Assembly: GCA_002376325.1 (NCBI GenBank)
Contig: DFMR01000010.1
Coordinates: 1-10,591 of the forward strand
Source: Proteobacteria bacterium UBA3588
Lineage (GTDB): Bacteria; Pseudomonadota; Gammaproteobacteria; Thiohalomonadales; Thiohalomonadaceae
Reading direction: 5' to 3'
DNA: 10,591 bases
Positions 6,967-10,591 of this stretch are shown here, piece after piece. Each line of letters begins with the position of its first letter. Position 1 is the first letter of the stretch. The notes beneath the pieces were generated by a model that worked only from the letters and a program-made list of their open reading frames with translations, ran no database searches and was not told the origin of the DNA. Made by a program: the position numbers and the translations under genes.

Positions 6967-7080
6967 GCGCTTCGCGCAAATAATTGAACACGGAGAGCCG
7001 CCCCGCGCGGCTCGTTCGACAAAGCACATCCCTGTACATTGCCCTTTCGAGCCCGCATCAAAATCATCTGCGCGAAGCGC
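6967..7080. repeat. Distant perfect 12-bp inverted repeat downstream of rhlE
   Basis: GCGCTTCGCGCA (6967-6978) and TGCGCGAAGCGC (7069-7080) are exact reverse complements about 90 bases apart, in the non-coding gap between the convergent rhlE and ispD. Each arm can also fold weakly on itself. They enclose the short hairpin at 6995-7013. The unit could be the remnant of a small mobile palindromic element; no coding sequence lies inside. Confidence 0.5.
6995..7013. terminator. GC-rich hairpin, possible terminator between rhlE and ispD
   Basis: GAGCCGC (6995-7001) and GCGGCTC (7007-7013) form a perfect 7-bp stem with a 5-base loop, 55 bases after the rhlE stop. No T-tract follows on the plus strand, and on the minus strand only a moderately AT-rich stretch does, so rho-independent termination is plausible but not demonstrated. 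Confidence 0.35.
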
Positions 7081-7129
7081 ACATTTCGGTATCCGCACGT
7101 TCGAATAATCAGTGCCTAGCGCACCGTCC

Positions 7130-7154
7130 TATCGCGGCGGAGCCGCTCCTACGG
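7130..7154. repeat. REP-type palindrome overlapping the ispD stop
   Basis: GCGGC (7134-7138) and GCCGC (7142-7146) flank GGA, followed by TCCTAC. Read on the minus strand this is GTAGGAGCGGCTCCGCCGC, closely matching the repetitive extragenic palindromes (GTAGGAGCGGCTT...GCCGCG) known in Pseudomonas, Xanthomonas and relatives, where they are linked to RAYT transposases. The CTA at 7149-7151 within the element is the complement of the ispD stop codon TAG. No RAYT gene is in the window. Confidence 0.75.
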
Positions 7155-7856
7155 GTGTTTTGAATTCCGCAGGAAGAACTCCGCCAACGCCAAATCCTCC
7201 GGCCGCGTCACCTTGATGTTACTCCCACTGCCCTCCACCAGCTTCGGCCGCTGCCCGGCATGCTCGATCGCCGATGCCTCGTCGGTGACGACGAAGCCGT
7301 CCGCCAAGGCGCGCTCCAGCGACTGCCGCAACAGACCGAGCCGAAACATTTGCGGCGTCAGTGCATGCCACAGGTTGGCACGTTCCTCGGTGCGTTCGAT
7401 GCGCTGCTGCGCGTCGGCGCGCTTCATGGTGTCACGTACCGGCACGGCGAGGATGCCGCCGATGTCGTCATCGTCGAGCGTAGTAATCAACGCGTCGATG
7501 TCGTGTCGCGTCAGGCACGGACGCGCGGCGTCGTGCACCAGGACCCAATCATTTACGTCCGCCAACGCGCTCAGCGCCTGCAGTGCATTTAACACGGAGT
7601 GGCAACGTTCGACGCCGCCACGGGCGACCGTCACGGAAAGTTCGGCCGGCAGGTGCACCTGTCCCCAATGGGGATCACCGTCGGAGACGGCGACAACGAT
7701 GCCGGCAATTGCCGGGTGATGGGTAAAACAGGCCAGGGTATGTTCGATCACCGTCTTGCCGTGCAACGGCAGATATTGCTTGGGCCTATCGGCCTTCATC
7801 CGGGCGCCGACGCCGGCGGCGGGGATGACGACCCAGTGACGCGGCTGCGACGGCAT
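7149..7856 (-). CDS. ispD: 2-C-methyl-D-erythritol 4-phosphate cytidylyltransferase IspD
   Basis: Third enzyme of the MEP pathway: joins CTP and methylerythritol phosphate to give CDP-methylerythritol and pyrophosphate. Length is 235 residues, normal for the family (E. coli 236). The nucleotide-binding motif PAAGVGARMKADRPKQY (12-28) has the catalytic Arg19 and Lys26. VLVHDAARPCL and, near the end, NIKVTRPEDLALAEFFL are the other family signatures. The ATG at 7856 lies only 3 bases after the ftsB stop, the usual ftsB-ispD coupling, with a modest GGGA upstream inside ftsB. The final codons and the stop run into a REP element, so the last residues may have been altered by its arrival. The usual next gene, ispF, is displaced 1.8 kb away. 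Confidence 0.97.
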   Translation of the reverse strand: MPSQPRHWVVIPAAGVGARMKADRPKQYLPLHGKTVIEHTLACFTHHPAIAGIVVAVSDGDPHWGQVHLPAELSVTVARGGVERCHSVLNALQALSALADVNDWVLVHDAARPCLTRHDIDALITTLDDDDIGGILAVPVRDTMKRADAQQRIERTEERANLWHALTPQMFRLGLLRQSLERALADGFVVTDEASAIEHAGQRPKLVEGSGSNIKVTRPEDLALAEFFLRNSKHP

Positions 7857-7859
7857 ACG

Positions 7860-8225
7860 CTATTTTCCCGCTGCCGTAGGTGCAGCCGGCTGGGGTGTTT
7901 GCGGCGAAATATTGGCGGAAGAAGGCAGCGGCGTATGCGATGAGTTCTTCGGCGTGCCGATCACTTCGAAAAAGGTCTCGTCTTTTTTTACCATGCCCAG
8001 TTCGGTACGCGCCCGCTCCTCGATCGCAGCCAGGCCGTGCTTGAGGTCGCGCACCTCCCCCTCCAGTGCGTGGTTGCGTTCGGTCAGCTGCTCGTTCTGT
8101 TTCTTCTGCGTCGCTACGGCCGACGACAGGTGCCATACCGTGAGCAGCCCGCCTTCGGCGAACCAGAGGCGATACTGCAACAGCAGCAGCAAGAGCAACA
8201 GTATGGCAATGCTGAGCCGCTTCAT
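7860..8225 (-). CDS. ftsB: Cell division protein FtsB
   Basis: Bitopic inner-membrane protein that forms the FtsQ-FtsB-FtsL complex of the divisome. Length is 121 residues against 103 in E. coli. A short cytoplasmic start (MKRLSIAI) leads into a membrane helix with eight consecutive leucines (9-16), then QYRLWF as in E. coli, and a periplasmic coiled coil (about 35-70). IEERARTELGMVKKDETFF is the conserved end of the family. A Ser/Thr/Pro/Ala-rich tail of about 30 residues follows, longer than usual. The ATG at 8225 fits the family N-terminus, but no Shine-Dalgarno precedes it (the upstream bases are pyrimidine-rich), so coupling with eno or a weak start is likely. An in-frame TTG at 8270 would add 15 unrelated residues and is rejected. 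eno ends 57 bases upstream. Confidence 0.93.
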   Translation of the reverse strand: MKRLSIAILLLLLLLLQYRLWFAEGGLLTVWHLSSAVATQKKQNEQLTERNHALEGEVRDLKHGLAAIEERARTELGMVKKDETFFEVIGTPKNSSHTPLPSSANISPQTPQPAAPTAAGK

Positions 8226-8282
8226 GAGGCAGGAAGGTACACCCCGACCGCGCGACGGCGGGCGGGGCAACCATAACCGGCG

Positions 8283-9593
8283 TCAGCCGCCGGTGCGATC
8301 GGGAAACGCACTGCGCCCTGCATAACGCGCCTTGCCGCCGAGGGACTCCTCGATGCGCAGCAGCCGGTTGTACTTGGCAATGCGGTCGGAACGGGACATC
8401 GAGCCGGTCTTGATCTGGCCCGCACTGGTCGCCACCGCCAGGTCAGCAATGGTGGTGTCTTCGGTCTCGCCCGAACGGTGGGAGATGATGGCGGTGTAGC
8501 CGTTGGCCTGGGCCATGCTGATGGCGGCCAGGGTCTCGGTCAGAGTGCCGATCTGGTTCAGCTTGATCAGGATCGAATTGGCAACCGCCTTGTCGATGCC
8601 TTCGGCCAGGATCGCGGTGTTGGTGACGAACAGGTCGTCACCGACCAGCTGCACCTTGTTGCCGATCTTGTCGGTGAGCAGCTTCCAGCCGTCCCAGTCG
8701 CCCTCGTCCATGCCGTCCTCGACGGAGATGATGGGATACTTGTCGACCCAGGCGTCCAGGTAGTCGGCGAACTCTTCCGAGGTGAGACTCTTGCCCTCGG
8801 AAGCCAGCTCATACTTGCCGTCCTTGTAGAACTCGGAGGCCGCGGCGTCGATGGCGATGGCGATCTCCTCGCCGGCCTTGTAACCGGCCTTCTCGATCGC
8901 TTCGAGGATCACCTCGATGGCCGCCTCGTTGGAGGGCAGGTCGGGGGCGAAACCGCCCTCGTCGCCCACGGCGGTATTGAGCCCCTTGTCGTGCAGCACT
9001 TTCTTCAGCGCGTGGAACACCTCGGCGCCGTAGCGGATGGCTTCGGACAGGGTCGGCGCGCCGACCGGCACGATCATGAACTCCTGCAGGTCGACGCTGT
9101 TGTCGGCGTGGGCGCCGCCATTGATGATGTTCATCATCGGCGTCGGCAACAGCAGATCGCGATTGCCCAATGCCATCGCCAGTTGGCGATAGAACGGATA
9201 TTCCAGTACGGCGGCCACCGCCTTGGCCGCAGCCAGTGAGACCGCCAGGATCGCATTGGCGCCGAGGCGCGCCTTGTTGGGGGTGCCGTCCAGGTCGATC
9301 ATCGCCTGGTCGATCGCCGCCTGATCCACCGCATCCATGCCGACCAGCTTCTGCCGAATCTCGCCGTGAATGTTGGCCACCGCCTTCTTCACGCCCTTGC
9401 CGCCGAAACGCTTCTTGTCGCCGTCGCGCAGTTCGATCGCCTCGCGCGAACCGGTAGAGGCGCCGGACGGCACCGCCGCCCGCCCCATGTGACCGGAGGC
9501 GAGGATCACGTCTGCCTCGACGGTCGGGTTGCCGCGGGAATCGATGATCTCGCGCGCTCGAATGTCATGAATCTGCGTCTTGAACTCAGCCAT
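8283..9593 (-). CDS. eno: Enolase (phosphopyruvate hydratase)
   Basis: Glycolytic enzyme that interconverts 2-phosphoglycerate and phosphoenolpyruvate; in E. coli it is also part of the RNA degradosome. Length is 436 residues (E. coli 432). The N-terminal capping domain has REIIDSRGNPTVEADV and PSGASTGSREA. The barrel has GDEGGFAPDL, and the magnesium ligands Asp249 (IAIDAAASEF), Glu292 (SVEDGMDEG) and Asp319/320 (LVGDDLFVTN). LIKLNQIGTLTET and the enolase signature SHRSGETEDTTIADLAVAT follow. The start ATG at 9593 is conserved (MAEFKTQIHDIRAREIIDSRG) with an AAGGAA about 10 bases upstream. It lies 108 bases downstream of kdsA, and this gap contains a strong palindromic repeat, so eno may have its own promoter or partial readthrough. 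Confidence 0.98.
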   Translation of the reverse strand: MAEFKTQIHDIRAREIIDSRGNPTVEADVILASGHMGRAAVPSGASTGSREAIELRDGDKKRFGGKGVKKAVANIHGEIRQKLVGMDAVDQAAIDQAMIDLDGTPNKARLGANAILAVSLAAAKAVAAVLEYPFYRQLAMALGNRDLLLPTPMMNIINGGAHADNSVDLQEFMIVPVGAPTLSEAIRYGAEVFHALKKVLHDKGLNTAVGDEGGFAPDLPSNEAAIEVILEAIEKAGYKAGEEIAIAIDAAASEFYKDGKYELASEGKSLTSEEFADYLDAWVDKYPIISVEDGMDEGDWDGWKLLTDKIGNKVQLVGDDLFVTNTAILAEGIDKAVANSILIKLNQIGTLTETLAAISMAQANGYTAIISHRSGETEDTTIADLAVATSAGQIKTGSMSRSDRIAKYNRLLRIEESLGGKARYAGRSAFPDRTGG

Positions 9594-9634
9594 TAGTGCT
9601 CTATTCCTTTCAAGTCATCAAAATCAAAAGCTGA

Positions 9635-9702
9635 ACCACGGGGAACACGGGGACACAGGGAAAACGAATGAAAAACCCCATGTTCCCCGTGCGCCCCGTG
9701 GT
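9635..9702. repeat. Intergenic palindromic repeat, copy c (kdsA-eno gap)
   Basis: Arms 9635-9660 and 9677-9702 pair at 20 of 26 positions, with a perfect outer 9 bp (ACCACGGGG / CCCCGTGGT) and a 16-base loop. Each arm is itself a short tandem array of about 9 bases (CACGGGGAA-like units). The element ends in CGTGGTTAAATTTT (9697-9710), identical to copy b. The TTA at 9702-9704 is the complement of the kdsA stop codon TAA, so the repeat abuts and supplies the end of kdsA. As RNA it would form a long stem between kdsA and eno. Confidence 0.85.
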
Positions 9703-10538
9703 TAAATTTTTTCTTCCTCCAGCCAGCGGCGCCGCTTCACTTGCGCGTCGATGGCGATCAAACCTTCCAGCAGCTCTTCCATCCGTGACAGCGGCCACAT
9801 ATTGGGACCGTCGGAGAGCGCCTGGTCCGGCTGCGGATGGGTCTCCATGAACAGTCCGGCGATGCCGCTGGCCACCGCCGCGCGCGCCAGCACCGGCACA
9901 TATTGACGCTGGCCGCCCGACTTGCCGCCGAGACCGCCGGGCTGCTGCACCGAATGGGTGGCATCGAACACCACCGGGCAACCGGTGTCGCGCATGATTG
10001 CCAGACCGCGCATATCGGAAATCAAAGTATTGTAGCCGAACGAGACACCGCGCTCGCACACCATGATCTGGTCGTTGCCCGCTTCGCGCGCCTTGGCCGC
10101 CACGTTGGCCATGTCCCACGGCGCCAGGAACTGCCCTTTCTTGATGTTGACCGGCTTGCCCTGGCGGGCGACGTTCTGGATGAAGTTGGTCTGGCGGCAG
10201 AGGAAGGCCGGCGTCTGCAACACGTCGACCACGGCGGCCACCTCGTCCAGCGGGGTGTCCTCATGCACGTCGGTGAGCACCGGCAGGCCAAGCCGGCTTT
10301 TCACCTTCTCCAGGATGCGCAGCCCCTGCTCCAGACCGGGACCGCGAAAGCTGCCGCTGGAGGTGCGGTTGGCCTTGTCGAAGGAGGCCTTGAAGATGTA
10401 GGGCACGCCGAGGCGCTTGCAGACTTCCTGCATGGCGCCGGCGATATCGAGCACCAGCTGTTCGCTCTCGATCACACAGGGGCCGGCGATCAGGAACAGC
10501 GGGTGTTCCAGCCCGACCTCGAAACCGCACAGTTTCAT
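9702..10538 (-). CDS. kdsA: 3-deoxy-D-manno-octulosonate 8-phosphate synthase KdsA, metal-dependent type
   Basis: Condenses phosphoenolpyruvate and arabinose 5-phosphate to KDO-8-phosphate for the lipopolysaccharide core; cytoplasmic TIM barrel. Length is 278 residues. Motifs in order: IAGPCVIESE (17-26), FKASFDKANR, LTDVHE, PAFLCRQT, NIKKGQFLAPWDM, CERGVSFGYN, DATHSVQQPGGLG (192-204), and FMETHPQPDQALSD (230-243). Cys21, His195, Glu232 and Asp243 have exactly the spacing of the four metal ligands of the Aquifex enzyme (Cys11, His185, Glu222, Asp233). E. coli KdsA has Asn at the Cys position and needs no metal. The start ATG overlaps the pyrG stop by 4 bases (ATGA), indicating translational coupling. 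The stop codon lies in the palindromic repeat, so the last residues (LEEEKI) may reflect that junction. Confidence 0.97.
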   Translation of the reverse strand: MKLCGFEVGLEHPLFLIAGPCVIESEQLVLDIAGAMQEVCKRLGVPYIFKASFDKANRTSSGSFRGPGLEQGLRILEKVKSRLGLPVLTDVHEDTPLDEVAAVVDVLQTPAFLCRQTNFIQNVARQGKPVNIKKGQFLAPWDMANVAAKAREAGNDQIMVCERGVSFGYNTLISDMRGLAIMRDTGCPVVFDATHSVQQPGGLGGKSGGQRQYVPVLARAAVASGIAGLFMETHPQPDQALSDGPNMWPLSRMEELLEGLIAIDAQVKRRRWLEEEKI

Positions 10539-10591
10539 TGCTTGGCTGCCTGGCGCTTTTCGTGCTGGACGCGCGCGGCGCTGACGAATCC
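10535..10591 (-). CDS. pyrG: CTP synthase PyrG, last 18 codons (5' partial)
   Basis: The minus-strand frame entering from the right edge reads GFVSAARVQHEKRQAAKQ and then TGA. This resembles the C-terminus of PyrG (E. coli ends with a similar GFV-AA----KRQAK pattern), and pyrG is the regular upstream neighbour of kdsA-eno in proteobacteria. PyrG makes CTP from UTP, ATP and glutamine; CTP is then used by IspD and by CMP-KDO synthesis. The TGA overlaps the kdsA ATG by 4 bases. It is identified from only 18 residues plus context. Confidence 0.75.
   Translation of the reverse strand, partial: GFVSAARVQHEKRQAAKQ

Noticed and set aside
6940..7148. Small protein genes in the rhlE-ispD gap
   Set aside because: Several short overlapping frames exist on both strands, but none has a ribosome site or recognisable composition; the stretch is occupied by inverted repeats.
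7786..8274. 162-residue minus-strand ORF overlapping ftsB and the ispD start
   Set aside because: Different frame from ftsB and ispD, arginine/alanine-rich, no motifs; ftsB explains the region.
8478..9239. 253-residue plus-strand ORF opposite eno
   Set aside because: Shadow of enolase, rich in Gly/Val/Asp/Gln with no domain.
9635..9702. CRISPR or tandem-repeat array in the kdsA-eno gap
   Set aside because: Short purine-rich units are repeated within two arms of one palindrome, without regular spacers; it is a hairpin element, not an array.
9635..9702. Intrinsic terminator between kdsA and eno
   Set aside because: The stem is long and imperfect and the T-rich sequence lies on the wrong side for minus-strand transcription; it is better described as a dispersed palindromic repeat.

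Overview
The window looks like chromosomal DNA of a GC-rich gammaproteobacterium. The main reason is the minus-strand gene order pyrG-kdsA-eno-ftsB-ispD, then ispF-truD, which is the conserved gammaproteobacterial order. A REP-type palindrome of the kind common in Pseudomonas and Xanthomonas relatives and a classical RhlE helicase agree with this. I cannot name a genus from sequence alone.

Region 1 (1-3561, plus strand) holds three closely spaced genes. They are the C-terminal two thirds of an RND (HAE-type) efflux transporter, a TauE/SafE-family membrane permease, and a stand-alone FmdE-family protein with a C-terminal zinc ribbon. The gaps are 34 and 16 bases and the second and third genes have good ribosome binding sites, so this looks like one transcription unit. 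The cassette meets truD tail to tail, where surE/pcm often follow truD in relatives. A joint function is not evident; handling of sulfur compounds, thiols or metals is only a guess.

Region 2 (3562-5625) has a short convergent gap with an inverted repeat, then truD and ispF on the minus strand, separated by a palindromic repeat. A divergent gap of about 300 bases follows. It carries the likely start regions of ispF (minus) and rhlE (plus) and another repeat copy.

Region 3 (5626-7148) is rhlE on the plus strand, lying between ispD and ispF, which are adjacent in most relatives. Its downstream gap contains small hairpins and a REP element that overlaps the ispD stop codon.

Region 4 (7149-10591, minus strand) runs, in transcription order, from the last 18 codons of pyrG through kdsA, eno and ftsB to ispD. 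pyrG and kdsA overlap by 4 bases and ftsB and ispD are 3 bases apart, so transcription and translation are probably coupled. Together this block and ispF/truD cover CTP synthesis, KDO for lipopolysaccharide, glycolysis, divisome assembly, two MEP-pathway isoprenoid steps and tRNA pseudouridylation.

The most notable points are the KdsA metal-ligand set (Cys, His, Glu, Asp), which marks it as the metal-dependent class; a family of GC-rich intergenic palindromes occurring three times; two cases where a repeat supplies the neighbouring gene's stop codon; and the split ispD/ispF pair. I saw no clearly new defence or mobile system.
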